A stretch of DNA of 64,000 nt from Algoriphagus kandeliae (GCF_004571135.1 NZ_SPSB01000004.1:372001-436000); one strand, 5' to 3'. Positions 1-9,129 are shown, counted from the first letter of the stretch. Translations and numbers: made by a program. Notes: generated by a model not told the origin, from the letters alone.

Positions 1-1
1 A

Positions 2-409
2 TGGTTTTCTATTTCAGCAAGTGATGTCATTACCCGGGCTTGTTTCTACGACGACACATATACTTTTGGAGCAGACGGCTCTTTCGTAATTGATTTAGGC
101 GATGCCACCTGGTTAGAGCCTTGGCAAGGAGTAGATACCGACAGATGTGGAACTCCAGTAGCTCCGTATAATGGAGGTACTTATCAATATACTTACACTA
201 GTACCTCTTTGACCGTAATCGGAGAAGGTGCTTACTTAGGGCTTCCTAAAGTAAATAATGCAGGTGAAGTTTCTCAAGGTGCTGCTATCCCTGATCAAAT
301 CACTTATTCCATCATTGATCCAGTAGTAGATGGAAATACAAGACGAATGACTCTTCGAATCGAAGCTGGTTCAGGAGTATGGTGGGATTTTAAATTGATC
401 TCTGGTGAA
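2..409 (+). repeat. Coding repeat module A (partial)
   Basis: First visible copy of the module in the truncated protein. Its start is cut by the window edge. It aligns without large gaps to module B at 437-913; conserved blocks include RACF, CGTPVAP and GVWWxFKLIS. DNA identity is only moderate, so the duplication is old or selected at protein level. Confidence 0.75.
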
Positions 410-916
410 ATCGGCTCTGGAGGAAATGAAACTACTTCTATTGTTGGAAATTGGAAAATGGAGCCTGTTGCTGGTGCATTTAGTGTTGGCCCAACAGAAG
501 GTAGTACAGAATGGTTTTCTTCAAGTGCTGATGACGTAAGTGCCCGTGCTTGCTTCTTTGACGATGTATATACCTTTGCGGAAGATGGAGCTTATTCCTA
601 CAACATGGGAGATCAAACTTGGCTAGAGGAATGGCAGGGCGGATCCCCTTCTTGCGGTACTCCAGTTGCACCATTCGATGGTAGCGGAAGTTACACATAT
701 ACATTTGATGGATCTTCTCTTACCCTTAGTGGAGTAGGTGCACATATTGCTTTACCTAAAGTTGGAAATGCAGGTGAGCTACCAAACGTAGCAGTACCAG
801 AAAGCATCACGTACAAGGTGGTAAGCCTTACTGAACAAGACGGTGTCAAAAAGATGACTCTTCACATTGAGGCAGGAACCGGTGTTTGGTGGACCTTTAA
901 ACTGATTTCTGAATAA
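2..916 (+). CDS. Two-module repeat protein of a glycan-utilisation locus, 5'-truncated
   Basis: The reading frame is open from the window edge, so the N-terminus lies outside. The visible 304 residues are two tandem copies of a module of about 150 residues. Shared signatures are RACF(Y/F)DD, YTF, WLExWQG, CGTPVAP, LPKVxNAGE and a C-terminal IEAGxGVWWxFKLIS. The modules are Trp- and Gly-rich, consistent with extracellular beta-sandwich repeats, but I do not recognise a named domain. The gene lies directly upstream of a GH16 glucanase on the same strand, so a surface glycan-binding role is plausible by context only. An internal TTG near 209 opens a shorter frame, but homology between the modules shows the protein starts upstream. 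Confidence 0.8.
   Translation, partial: WFSISASDVITRACFYDDTYTFGADGSFVIDLGDATWLEPWQGVDTDRCGTPVAPYNGGTYQYTYTSTSLTVIGEGAYLGLPKVNNAGEVSQGAAIPDQITYSIIDPVVDGNTRRMTLRIEAGSGVWWDFKLISGEIGSGGNETTSIVGNWKMEPVAGAFSVGPTEGSTEWFSSSADDVSARACFFDDVYTFAEDGAYSYNMGDQTWLEEWQGGSPSCGTPVAPFDGSGSYTYTFDGSSLTLSGVGAHIALPKVGNAGELPNVAVPESITYKVVSLTEQDGVKKMTLHIEAGTGVWWTFKLISE
437..913 (+). repeat. Coding repeat module B (complete)
   Basis: Second copy, starting near the SIVGNWKMEP block and ending at the stop codon. A Gly/Ser/Asn linker (about residues 138-146 of the visible protein) separates it from module A. The IVGNWKMEP opening probably marks the true module boundary, meaning module A lacks its first 30 or so residues in this window. 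Confidence 0.75.
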
Positions 917-925
917 TTTTTTTTT

Positions 926-962
926 CACCCGGTGGTCTTTTGGCTACCGGGTGTTTTTTTTT
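926..962 (+). terminator. Rho-independent terminator after the repeat-protein gene
   Basis: Inverted repeat CACCCGGT (926-933) / ACCGGGTG (946-953) followed by nine T. It separates the repeat-protein gene from the GH16 gene, so GH16 is either read through or has its own promoter; I see no consensus promoter between them. Confidence 0.85.
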
Positions 963-978
963 CTAAACCCAAAATCAA

Positions 979-1863
979 ATGAAATTTTCAACTCGAATTA
1001 TCTCAATCTTTTTTCTCAGTATAATAGGAGGATTTTTTCTTTCCTGTGATTCCGAGGACAAGGATAACCCTAGTGGCTCGACACCCGATAACCCAACGGC
1101 CACCATTCCCATCCCAGATCAAGGTTTTGTTTCTCCTACGACCTATGATGGAATGACTTTAGTCTGGGAAGATGATTTCGAAGGCAACAGCCTAGATATC
1201 GCAAATTGGTCACATGAAACCGGAACTGGTAACAACGGCTGGGGAAATAATGAGCTCCAGTATTACCGGTCTCAAAATACTTCTGTAGAGCGCGGACACT
1301 TAATCATTACAGCCAAACAAGAATCCTTTGGAGGCAGTCAATACACTTCCTCCCGGATCGTGTCTATGAATAAAAAGCAATTCCGATATGGAAGAGTAGA
1401 CATTCGAGCGGTGATGCCAAGAGGACAGGGACTTTGGCCAGCACTGTGGATGCTTGGGTCCAATTTCTCAGAGGTAGGCTGGCCTGCCTGTGGAGAAATT
1501 GATATCATGGAAATGGTGGGCGGTCAAGGCCGTGAAAACACTGTCCATGGCACAGTGCACTGGCAAAATGATGGTTCCCATGCCGAATTCGGAAGATCTT
1601 ATAGACTTCCATCAGGGACTTTAGCAGATAAATTTCATGTTTTCTCCATCGTATGGGATGCCACATCTATACGCTGGTATATTGATAATGTAGAATACAA
1701 TGTCATCGATACCACGCCAGCTCAGTTAGATGAGTTCAGAAGAAGCTTTTTCTTTATTATGAATGTGGCAGTAGGTGGAAATTGGCCGGGTTCTCCCGAT
1801 AATACAACCGTCTTTCCACAACATATGATTGTGGATTACATCCGAGTCTTTCAATTTGACTAA
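979..1863 (+). CDS. Glycoside hydrolase family 16 lipoprotein (beta-glucanase/laminarinase type)
   Basis: The 294-aa protein has a lipoprotein signal ending at C23 (FLSC) and a low-complexity Ser/Pro/Asn linker to about residue 48, then a GH16 beta-jelly-roll domain to the C-terminus. The catalytic motif GEIDIMEMVGG is intact, with E173 as expected nucleophile, D175, and E178 as acid/base. The one-residue insertion (EIDIME rather than EIDIE) is the form typical of laminarinases and other beta-1,3-glucanases rather than lichenases. It would cleave internal beta-1,3 (or 1,3-1,4) glucan bonds at the cell surface. There is no T9SS tail. The upstream repeat protein suggests a polysaccharide-utilisation locus. 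Substrate is inferred. Confidence 0.92.
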   Translation: MKFSTRIISIFFLSIIGGFFLSCDSEDKDNPSGSTPDNPTATIPIPDQGFVSPTTYDGMTLVWEDDFEGNSLDIANWSHETGTGNNGWGNNELQYYRSQNTSVERGHLIITAKQESFGGSQYTSSRIVSMNKKQFRYGRVDIRAVMPRGQGLWPALWMLGSNFSEVGWPACGEIDIMEMVGGQGRENTVHGTVHWQNDGSHAEFGRSYRLPSGTLADKFHVFSIVWDATSIRWYIDNVEYNVIDTTPAQLDEFRRSFFFIMNVAVGGNWPGSPDNTTVFPQHMIVDYIRVFQFD

Positions 1864-1864
1864 T

Positions 1865-1890
1865 AAAAAAAGCCCTCTCGGGCTTTTTTT
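1865..1890. terminator. Bidirectional terminator between convergent genes
   Basis: A7-GCCC-TCTC-GGGC-T7 hairpin immediately after the GH16 stop codon and overlapping the last codons of the convergent hydrolase gene. The A/T tracts on both sides give U-runs on either strand. Confidence 0.88.
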
Positions 1891-2689
1891 ATTGTCTCTC
1901 TTTCAACCAATCTAAAATAAGCTGATTTACAATATCTGGTTTTTCTATACAGCTACTGTGTCCTGCCCCCGGAATTCGATGAAGGATAGATCCCGAAATC
2001 CCCATTTGAATGAATTTGGCTTTTTCAGGCTTGGTAGCTACATCCTCATCTCCCACCACAATCATTGTCGGGCAAGAAATTGAAGCTAACTCGTCCTCCA
2101 CTCCATTTCGATAAATCACTCCTTCCACCGGGCCAGTAATCGATTTTTTATTGGACATCAATTCTTTCTTCCAATGCTTCACCTCGACTCGGTTAGACTT
2201 ATTTGAAAGCCAAGATTCGGCAAACATAATTGGCATCACTTTATTTGCTACAGGAGGAATGATCCCAAACCATTTCACAATTCCATTAAGGGTCTTGTAT
2301 TTGGGCAAATTCTCCACAGGTTCCGCGTTAGCCGAAGTTTCAAGCAAAATCAAACTCTTGATCAAATCCGGTCTTCGGGAAGCCAATCTCAAACCAACAA
2401 ATCCCCCCATGGAAAGGCCTATAAAATGAACCTTTCCAAGGTTTAAATTTTCAATCAGGGCTGCTGCATCATCAGCCACGGTATCCATATCAAATGGCTC
2501 CTTTACCTCACTTTGACCTTGGCCACGGTGATCGTATGCAATAACATGGTACTTCTTGGATAACTCCTCTATTTGAGCAGCAAACATTTTATGACTCCAA
2601 AGCAGCCCGTGAGAAAAAACAACAGTCTCCTTTCCTTCACCTTTTTCAAGGTAAAAAAGCTTTACACCATTGGCTTCAATTTGTGGCAT
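1889..2689 (-). CDS. Alpha/beta-fold hydrolase
   Basis: The 266-aa protein has the full alpha/beta-hydrolase layout: oxyanion-hole HGLLW near residue 27, nucleophile elbow GLSMG with S93, acid in VVGDEDVAT (D214 or D216) and H244 in GAGHSS. There is no signal peptide, so it is cytoplasmic. Overall pattern resembles 3-oxoadipate enol-lactonase-like esterases, but the residues here do not fix the substrate and the neighbours are not an aromatic-degradation cluster. It lies 21 bp downstream of the amidohydrolase gene on the same strand and is probably cotranscribed with it. Confidence 0.88.
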   Translation of the reverse strand: MPQIEANGVKLFYLEKGEGKETVVFSHGLLWSHKMFAAQIEELSKKYHVIAYDHRGQGQSEVKEPFDMDTVADDAAALIENLNLGKVHFIGLSMGGFVGLRLASRRPDLIKSLILLETSANAEPVENLPKYKTLNGIVKWFGIIPPVANKVMPIMFAESWLSNKSNRVEVKHWKKELMSNKKSITGPVEGVIYRNGVEDELASISCPTMIVVGDEDVATKPEKAKFIQMGISGSILHRIPGAGHSSCIEKPDIVNQLILDWLKERQ

Positions 2690-2710
2690 GTCTTCTCTTT
2701 TATTGTTGAT

Positions 2711-4300
2711 TTACCAATCTAATCCTGGTTGAGTTAAGCGGGCATTTTCACGGGCCTTATGCTGATCCACGATTTCCTTCACGTCCTCAAGAAGCTTTTT
2801 AGCATCGTAAACTACTCCGTCTTTAACAGTGTATTTAACGCCACCTACTCGAATGGGTTGATTATTTTCATCCACTCGAATCGCTCCTGTACCATAAAGA
2901 ACCTTAAGGTTTTGCAAAGGATTTTCTTCCAAAATCACAAAATCAGCCAATTTCCCAACTTCAACTGTACCAATTTCTTTTTCCATTCCCAAAGCCTCAG
3001 CCCCAAACATGGTCGCGGATCGAATCACTTCTAAAGGATGAAAACCTGCCTCTCGAAGCAATTCCAATTCTCGGATATAAGCAAAACCATACAATTGGTA
3101 GATGAATCCAGAATCCGAACCTGCAGTTACCCGGCCACCCCGATTTTTATATTCATTAATAAAGGTCATCCAAAGTCGATAATTTTCTTTCCACTGAAGT
3201 TCCTCCTCAGTGGTCCAATCGAACCAGTAGGATCCATGAGATTGACGGCTAGGAGAATAAAATCTCCAAAGAGAAGGCAAGGTGTAAGTTTCATGCCATT
3301 CTGCCCTACGTGCGCGCATTAAGTCCCGATTCGCTTCATAAATATTAAAGGTCGGATCAAGGGTGAAATCAAGCTCCAGCAGTTCATTCATCACCTTATT
3401 CCAATGATCAGAATAAGGAGGAGCAGCCTGCTTCCAAAGCTTACCAGCTTCAGCAAATCGATGCTGTTCATTTTGATAATTGTAATCCAACCTAAAATCC
3501 TGAATTGTTCGATCCTGAAATAATGCTTCTGGCAAACCATACCAATGTTCCATGGAAGTCAAGCCAGCCCTTGCAGAGTTCAATACATTCCATCTGGCAA
3601 CATCCAACTGCTGATGATGCATCGCAGATCGAAGTCCGATTCGCTTATTTTCGGAAATAGCCGCCTGCATCACCTCTGGATTAGCCCCAAAAAACTTAAT
3701 TCCATCCGCACCTTTTGCCTTATTCTGATTGACCCAGGCTTTTGCCTGATCCGCTGTAACGATAGGCTCTTCCGATCCTTGGCCAAAGGCAGTATAGGCT
3801 AAAATCCGTGGAGCAGTAATTTGATTAGCAGCTGATCTTTTCTTTTCATTGAGAACCCAATCCAAGCCATTTCCTGCAGAAGGGTCCCGAATAGTTGTTA
3901 CTCCATGCGCCATCCAAAGCTTATAGACATACTCAGCTGGGGTTCCCTGACCTGTCCCTCCTATATGTGCATGCATATCAATGAATCCAGGCAATAAATA
4001 ATGTCCTTCCAGGTCAATTTCTTTGGTATTTTCATCCGCTTCTGGCCTTCTTCCTTCCCGAATAGGTAATCCAGGATATCCCACAACTTGAATTTGAGTA
4101 ATTCTATTTTTCTCCACTACAATATCTACTGGACCAATTGGAGGTGCTCCAGTCCCATCAATCAAGGTTACTCCTCGCAGGATTAATTTATCATAAGGCC
4201 CATCGCCTTCCTCCCTGTCTGGAGCTGGCATAATCTGGGAATAAGCTTGAATAGCAAACATTGCCACAAGCAAGCTGAGTAGAAAATTCTTCTTTAGCAT
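2711..4300 (-). CDS. Secreted metal-dependent amidohydrolase
   Basis: The 529-aa protein starts with a cleavable signal peptide (about residues 1-21, ending AYSQ). It belongs to the amidohydrolase superfamily: metal-binding H110-x-H112 in FIDMHAHIGG, further His in the middle (MHH, SMEHW), the C-terminal metal Asp in TAGSDSG, and the closing LADFVILEENPL segment typical of imidazolonepropionase/prolidase-like members. It would hydrolyse a cyclic amide or peptide bond in the periplasm; the substrate cannot be read from sequence. The distal cytoplasmic alpha/beta hydrolase is in the same probable operon. Confidence 0.88.
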   Translation of the reverse strand: MLKKNFLLSLLVAMFAIQAYSQIMPAPDREEGDGPYDKLILRGVTLIDGTGAPPIGPVDIVVEKNRITQIQVVGYPGLPIREGRRPEADENTKEIDLEGHYLLPGFIDMHAHIGGTGQGTPAEYVYKLWMAHGVTTIRDPSAGNGLDWVLNEKKRSAANQITAPRILAYTAFGQGSEEPIVTADQAKAWVNQNKAKGADGIKFFGANPEVMQAAISENKRIGLRSAMHHQQLDVARWNVLNSARAGLTSMEHWYGLPEALFQDRTIQDFRLDYNYQNEQHRFAEAGKLWKQAAPPYSDHWNKVMNELLELDFTLDPTFNIYEANRDLMRARRAEWHETYTLPSLWRFYSPSRQSHGSYWFDWTTEEELQWKENYRLWMTFINEYKNRGGRVTAGSDSGFIYQLYGFAYIRELELLREAGFHPLEVIRSATMFGAEALGMEKEIGTVEVGKLADFVILEENPLQNLKVLYGTGAIRVDENNQPIRVGGVKYTVKDGVVYDAKKLLEDVKEIVDQHKARENARLTQPGLDW

Positions 4301-4349
4301 AGGGTTGGTGGATGATATGAGTCAATAAGTTAGGAGAAAAAGACACAGG

Positions 4350-4367
4350 AAAAAATCCCTTCGGGAT
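4350..4367 (-). terminator. Second hairpin of the fabI tandem terminator
   Basis: On the minus strand this reads ATCCC-GAA-GGGAT followed by a run of T. It lies just past the stronger fabI hairpin and would catch read-through before the amidohydrolase gene. Confidence 0.6.
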
Positions 4368-4374
4368 GACCGGA

Positions 4375-4406
4375 AACAAAAAAGTCCGGATAAATACCCG
4401 GACTTT
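4375..4406 (-). terminator. Terminator downstream of fabI
   Basis: Inverted repeat AAAGTCCGG (4381-4389) / CCGGACTTT (4398-4406). On the minus strand the stem is followed by six T. It lies 22 bp after the fabI stop codon. Confidence 0.88.
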
Positions 4407-4427
4407 GAAATTGATTTGATTTTTTGA

Positions 4428-5243
4428 TCAGAGGTCTTTGAATTGATCCATGATCTCTTCGGAAATACCTGTGAAGGAATATCCTCCGTCATGGAAGAGA
4501 TTTTGCATGGTCACCATTCTTGTCATATCGGAGAACATCGTTACGATATAATCCGCACAGGCTTCTGCTGATGCATTTCCAAGTGGTGAAAGTTTCTCCG
4601 CAAAATTGAAAAATGAATCAAATCCACCAATTCCTGTTCCTGCAGTGGTTTTAGTAGGAGACTGAGAAATGGTATTTACTCGAACTTTTTTCAACTTACC
4701 GAATCGGTACCCATATCCTCTTGCAATGCTTTCCAATAAGGCTTTGGCATCTGCCATATCTGTATAGAAAGGATAAACACGCTGCGCTGCAATATAGGAA
4801 AGACCAATAATGGAAGCCCATTCATTCATAATATCCATTTTCTCAGCCACATGCATCATCTTGTGGAAAGAAATCGCGGAAACATCGTAGGACTTCATCG
4901 CCCAATCATAGTTGAGTTCTCCATAAGATCGTCCCTTCCGAATATTCGGAGACATTCCGATAGAGTGAAGCAGAAAATCGAAATTCCCACCTAGGAATTC
5001 TTTTGCTTCTGCATATAGCTTTTCAATATCCTCAACGACTGTAGCGTCAGCAGGAATCACAATCGTGTTACACTCTTCCGCAAGTTCTTTGATAGCCCCC
5101 ATTCTCATGGCGATAGGCGCATTGGTCAGGACAAAACGCCCTCCTTGTTCCTTTACTTTTAGAGCGGTTTTCCACGCGATGGAGTTTTCATCCAAAGCAC
5201 CGGTAATGATACCGACTTTACCTTTTAGCAAGTTTTCTGGCAT
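4428..5243 (-). CDS. fabI: Enoyl-[acyl-carrier-protein] reductase (NADH)
   Basis: This 271-aa short-chain dehydrogenase catalyses the last reduction in each cycle of type II fatty acid elongation. FabI-type features are visible: divergent N-terminal glycine motif GIITGALDENSIAW (residues 11-24) and the Y-x6-K catalytic motif with Y160 and K167. Y150 lies ten residues upstream of Y160, the same spacing as Y146/Y156 in E. coli FabI. It is the likely target of FabI inhibitors. It sits 62 bp downstream of recN with its own possible -7 element, and is followed by tandem terminators. Confidence 0.95.
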   Translation of the reverse strand: MPENLLKGKVGIITGALDENSIAWKTALKVKEQGGRFVLTNAPIAMRMGAIKELAEECNTIVIPADATVVEDIEKLYAEAKEFLGGNFDFLLHSIGMSPNIRKGRSYGELNYDWAMKSYDVSAISFHKMMHVAEKMDIMNEWASIIGLSYIAAQRVYPFYTDMADAKALLESIARGYGYRFGKLKKVRVNTISQSPTKTTAGTGIGGFDSFFNFAEKLSPLGNASAEACADYIVTMFSDMTRMVTMQNLFHDGGYSFTGISEEIMDQFKDL

Positions 5244-5274
5244 ATGACTATTGGGTTGATTTCAAAAATTTGAT

Positions 5275-5282
5275 CAAAAATA
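5275..5282 (-). promoter_or_regulatory. Candidate fabI promoter -7 element
   Basis: Reads TATTTTTG on the minus strand, an exact match to the Bacteroidota -7 consensus TAnnTTTG, 31 bp upstream of the fabI start. No good TTTG lies 19 bp further upstream, so support is partial. Confidence 0.35.
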
Positions 5283-5305
5283 GACAAAATTCGGGAGTTC
5301 TTCTC

Positions 5306-6958
5306 TCAATTGGCGAGAAGCTCCTTAGCACTTTCCACTGCCGAACCGGAAGGCTGGGCTCCAGCAATCATTTTTGCCAACTCCTGAACCCGCTCATTTT
5401 CATCCAACAACTTAATTTTGGATACGGTTTTCGCAGCTGAATTGTCTTTGTAAACGAAGTAATGCAAATCGCCTTTAGCGGCAACTTGAGGCAAATGGGT
5501 AATGCAAATGATTTGGTGATTTTGGGCAATATCCTTCATCATTCGGACCATCTGCAAGGCCACTTCTCCAGAAATCCCCGTGTCAATTTCATCAAAAATA
5601 AGGGTAGGCAAGGCCATTTTGTCCGCCATCAAATACTTGATGGCAAAAAGCAAACGTGAAAATTCTCCTCCTGATGCTACTTTCTTCAAAGGCTGTAGCT
5701 GAGAACCTTTGTTTGCGGAAAAAAGCATTTCGATTTGATCCAAACCTGAAGTACTTGGCTGAATCGATTGATGCTCAAACTTGATCTTGGCATTTTCCAT
5801 CCCTAGCCGATGAAGCAAAGATTCCATAGATTTCTCAAAAGAGGAAAAACAGGATTTTCGCTTGGCAGTCAAAGCTTCTCCTGATTTGATCATCAACTTT
5901 TCCGCTTGATGGAATTCTTTTTCAGCCTTTTCGAGTGATTCGTCTAGATTTTGAAACTCGAAGACTCGGTCTGCCAAGTCTTTTTCTATAGCGATAAGCT
6001 CTTCAACTGTCAGAACTCCATGTTTCTTTTGAAGCTGATAAATCTTACTCAATCGCTCCCGCGTCTCTTCCAACTTCTCAAAATCAACCTCCACGTTGAG
6101 ATCTTCTTCTTCAAGGGTAGCAACCAAATCTTTCAATTCGATCAAAGTGGAATAGAAGCGCTCTTTGATTTCAGAAAATTTATGAGCCAATCGCTCCAGG
6201 TTATGCAATTGCTGCTGGATTTGCCACAATCCCTGCAACACACCGAATTGATCATCCTGAAATAGGCCTACGATCTCATGAATTTTGGATTTGATCTCTT
6301 CTGCATTCTCAAGAATCTCCTGATTGGATTCCAATTCCTCCTGCTCACCTGCTACTAAAGAAAGAGCACTGAGTTCTTCCAACTGAAACTGATTGAAATC
6401 AGCTTCTTTTTGGAGTTCAATAGCCTTCTTTTTCAGATCTTCCCAATGTTCCTTTGCCTTCCTATAGGCCTTGAATCTTTCTTTGTATTCGGTGAGTTCG
6501 GCAGAGGTTCCGGAAAATGCATCTACCAAACCCAATTGATATGAACCTTCTCCAAGTAATAGAGTATCATGCTGCGAATGAACATCCATGAGTCTGGATC
6601 CTAGTTCCTTCAAAACCTCCAACAATACAGGAGAATCATTGACAAAGGATCTGGATTTTCCAGAAGGACTTATCTCTCTTCGAATGATACAAGGCTCCTC
6701 ATAATCCAACTCATGCTCTTCAAAAAAATCCTTCAAACCATATTCCCCGATTTCAAACCAGCCTTCAATGACGCATTTGCGATCCTCATGGAGCAGGACC
6801 TTGGTATCTGCCCTTTTTCCTAAAAGTAGACCAACAGCTCCCAACATGATGGACTTCCCTGCACCTGTCTCTCCGGTCACCATATTCAGACCGGAACCCG
6901 GCTGCATATGCAGATCATCGATTAAAGCGTAATTGGAAATACTGAGGGTTTTGAGCAT
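5306..6958 (-). CDS. recN: DNA repair protein RecN
   Basis: This 550-aa SMC-like ATPase acts in recombinational repair of double-strand breaks. Walker A GETGAGKS is at residues 29-36, the ABC signature SGGEF at 429-433 and Walker B LIFDEID at 453-459. The central part (about 150-400) is rich in Glu/Lys/Leu heptads and forms the antiparallel coiled coil, short as in RecN rather than long as in SMC. Length is normal for the family. It is the last gene of the bamD-rpoZ-coaBC-DUF4835-recN run, a gene order I know from other Bacteroidota. Confidence 0.96.
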   Translation of the reverse strand: MLKTLSISNYALIDDLHMQPGSGLNMVTGETGAGKSIMLGAVGLLLGKRADTKVLLHEDRKCVIEGWFEIGEYGLKDFFEEHELDYEEPCIIRREISPSGKSRSFVNDSPVLLEVLKELGSRLMDVHSQHDTLLLGEGSYQLGLVDAFSGTSAELTEYKERFKAYRKAKEHWEDLKKKAIELQKEADFNQFQLEELSALSLVAGEQEELESNQEILENAEEIKSKIHEIVGLFQDDQFGVLQGLWQIQQQLHNLERLAHKFSEIKERFYSTLIELKDLVATLEEEDLNVEVDFEKLEETRERLSKIYQLQKKHGVLTVEELIAIEKDLADRVFEFQNLDESLEKAEKEFHQAEKLMIKSGEALTAKRKSCFSSFEKSMESLLHRLGMENAKIKFEHQSIQPSTSGLDQIEMLFSANKGSQLQPLKKVASGGEFSRLLFAIKYLMADKMALPTLIFDEIDTGISGEVALQMVRMMKDIAQNHQIICITHLPQVAAKGDLHYFVYKDNSAAKTVSKIKLLDENERVQELAKMIAGAQPSGSAVESAKELLAN

Positions 6959-6993
6959 GAATTTCGGTTTTCCACAAAGCTAAAAAATCCCCT

Positions 6994-7893
6994 TTAGCTT
7001 TTAAGCAGCTCATTATACTTTCTGGCATTATTGGGATCTACTTCAAGCAATAATTCCACTACTTCTGTCCGTATTTCCATGGGAGCATTTTTAAAAATCT
7101 TACTGATTTCATCTCCCTTTGCATCCATGAAAGCAATCGTAAAAATCCCATTTGGTTGTGCCTTATTTGCTTCTGCTACCAATCGGATTGCTTCTAGCAT
7201 GTTTTGGTAGGCTTTTTCGGAGTCTATCTGCAACAGATCCAAGCCTTGCCGATGATAGAGGTAATAAGCATCTCGAATAGATGAATAAACGGAGGAGGAA
7301 TAAATATCATTGATTAACCAAAATCGGTTTCTTCGATCGGAATTACTCTGTCCCCAACCTGCTCTACCCGACTGCTGAGCATTATTGACGATATCATTGG
7401 CAACTGCAAAAAATGAGTTCCCTCCACGACTTTCAAAGCTATCATAATCCAAACCGATGGCGATATTGGCATAGAAGGCCAGCAGGGAGGAAATATTATT
7501 CAGAAATGTAAATCGGTTAAATTCAATAGGCTGTGACTCAATGAATTCAAAATTCCAGTTTCGATCTGCAAAATTCAGAAGCAAAGTTTCATAATTGGTT
7601 CCATAAACCGGACGAACTGTTTGAACTTGAACGGTGGCAGAAAAAGAACCAACCGTTGTAGCTTCATTGATGGTAATCAATAAGTTCCCTTTTATTCGTT
7701 CTTCTGGCCGAAACTCATTCGAAGTCCAAGAACGCCCATTCAAAAACTGCTCAAAGGAAGTTTTCATTTGGTTGAAAATATCCGTGTTTTGAAGGTTTGA
7801 CCGCTCGCTATTGATAATGACGGTAAAATTCAACTCCTGCGCTTGGGAGCTAAAACTTAGAAGTAGAAAAAGAATAACGGCGATTTTCCTCAT
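6994..7893 (-). CDS. DUF4835 family secreted protein
   Basis: I recognise this 299-aa protein as the DUF4835 family, found in Bacteroidota next to coaBC and recN. The ATG at 7893 is preferred to one nine bases upstream because it gives a clean signal peptide, MRKIAVILFLLLSFSSQAQ. The mature part starts ELNFTVIINSER and has conserved SLLAFYANIAIGLDYDSF and YYLYHRQGLDLL segments. No catalytic motif is visible. Its function is unknown; constant linkage to outer-membrane assembly (bamD) and CoA synthesis genes suggests an envelope role, but that is inference. Confidence 0.9.
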   Translation of the reverse strand: MRKIAVILFLLLSFSSQAQELNFTVIINSERSNLQNTDIFNQMKTSFEQFLNGRSWTSNEFRPEERIKGNLLITINEATTVGSFSATVQVQTVRPVYGTNYETLLLNFADRNWNFEFIESQPIEFNRFTFLNNISSLLAFYANIAIGLDYDSFESRGGNSFFAVANDIVNNAQQSGRAGWGQSNSDRRNRFWLINDIYSSSVYSSIRDAYYLYHRQGLDLLQIDSEKAYQNMLEAIRLVAEANKAQPNGIFTIAFMDAKGDEISKIFKNAPMEIRTEVVELLLEVDPNNARKYNELLKS

Positions 7894-7914
7894 GGAATAC
7901 AAGTAAAGAAAAAA

Positions 7915-9129
7915 TCAAACGAGAGTCCAACTTGATTCTTTTTTGATTTGATCCAAAATCATTCCCGCAATTTCTTTTTTCGGGGAAATCTCAGATTCCA
8001 CGACCTGCCCATTCTTTGAAAAAATACTCACGCGATTGGTATCTAAACGAAATCCAGCTCCTTTTTCTTTCATGGAATTCAAAACAATCAGATCAAAGTT
8101 TTTTCGATTTAATTTATCGACGGCATGCTCTTTTTCATTTTCAGTTTCCAAAGCAAAACCTACGTGAATCTGATTAGGCTTTTTCTGCTTACCCAATTCC
8201 TGAGCTATGTCCACATTCTTTTTCAGGTGAATTTGAAGTGAATCTCCCTGTTTTTTGATTTTTTCAGGTGCCACCTCGGCCGGTGCATAGTCAGCCACAG
8301 CAGCAGCAAAAACCATCACATCCATTTTCTCATGGATATCCTGAGCAGCCTCAAACATTTCTTGGGCACTATGAACATCCTTCCAATGGAATTTATCCTT
8401 AGATACAGGAATGGAAATTGGTCCAGAAATCACCCAAACTTCCGCCCCTCTTTCTAAAAAAGCTTCCGCCAGGGCATAGCCCATTTTTCCACTGGAATGA
8501 TTAGATATAAAACGAACAGGATCGATGGCTTCCTGGGTGGGACCAATCGTCAGTCCAATTTTTTTACCCTTAAAATCCTGACCGGATTCGAAAAAGCCTT
8601 TGATTTCCTTAACAATACTTTCTGGCTCCATCATTCTTCCCTGACCAGAAAGCCCAGAAGCAAGTTCCCCGCTTTCGGCATCCAAAAGTCGATTTCCAAA
8701 TGATTGTAAAGTTTGAATATTCTTTCGAACCGAAGGATGCTGATACATATCCAAATCCATGGCAGGAGCAAACCAGACTGGGCAACGTGCTGAAAGGTAG
8801 GTGGCGAGTAAAAGATTATCGCAGTGACCATTCGCCATTTTAGCCAAGGTATTGGCAGATAAAGGCGCAAAAAGCATCAGGTCAGCCCAAAGACCCAATT
8901 CGACATGATTATTCCAAACTCCGGTTTCATCTTTTTGAAATTGATGTAAAGCAGGCCGCTTGGAAAGAGTAGCCAGTGTCAAAGGGCTTATAAAATCAAG
9001 AGCAGAGGCACTTAGGATTACCTGTACCTCTGCTCCTTCTTTAATTAATAATCGTGTCAGGAAAGCGGATTTATAAGCAGCAATGCTACCTGTGATACCT
9101 AAAATAATCCGCTTACCTGCAAGCCCCAT
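7915..9129 (-). CDS. coaBC: Bifunctional phosphopantothenoylcysteine decarboxylase / phosphopantothenate-cysteine ligase
   Basis: The 404-aa fusion catalyses two consecutive steps of coenzyme A synthesis. The N-terminal FMN-dependent CoaC domain (about 1-180) shows the catalytic H75 in NHVELG and a variant substrate motif PAMDLDMY at 122-129, where PxMNxxMW is usual. The CoaB domain starts near 188 with the nucleotide-binding segment GPTQEAIDPVRFISNHSSG (196-214). Its start codon overlaps the rpoZ stop codon by one base (TAATG), implying translational coupling. The Asn-to-Asp change in the CoaC motif is noteworthy, but this residue does vary within the family. Confidence 0.95.
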   Translation of the reverse strand: MGLAGKRIILGITGSIAAYKSAFLTRLLIKEGAEVQVILSASALDFISPLTLATLSKRPALHQFQKDETGVWNNHVELGLWADLMLFAPLSANTLAKMANGHCDNLLLATYLSARCPVWFAPAMDLDMYQHPSVRKNIQTLQSFGNRLLDAESGELASGLSGQGRMMEPESIVKEIKGFFESGQDFKGKKIGLTIGPTQEAIDPVRFISNHSSGKMGYALAEAFLERGAEVWVISGPISIPVSKDKFHWKDVHSAQEMFEAAQDIHEKMDVMVFAAAVADYAPAEVAPEKIKKQGDSLQIHLKKNVDIAQELGKQKKPNQIHVGFALETENEKEHAVDKLNRKNFDLIVLNSMKEKGAGFRLDTNRVSIFSKNGQVVESEISPKKEIAGMILDQIKKESSWTLV

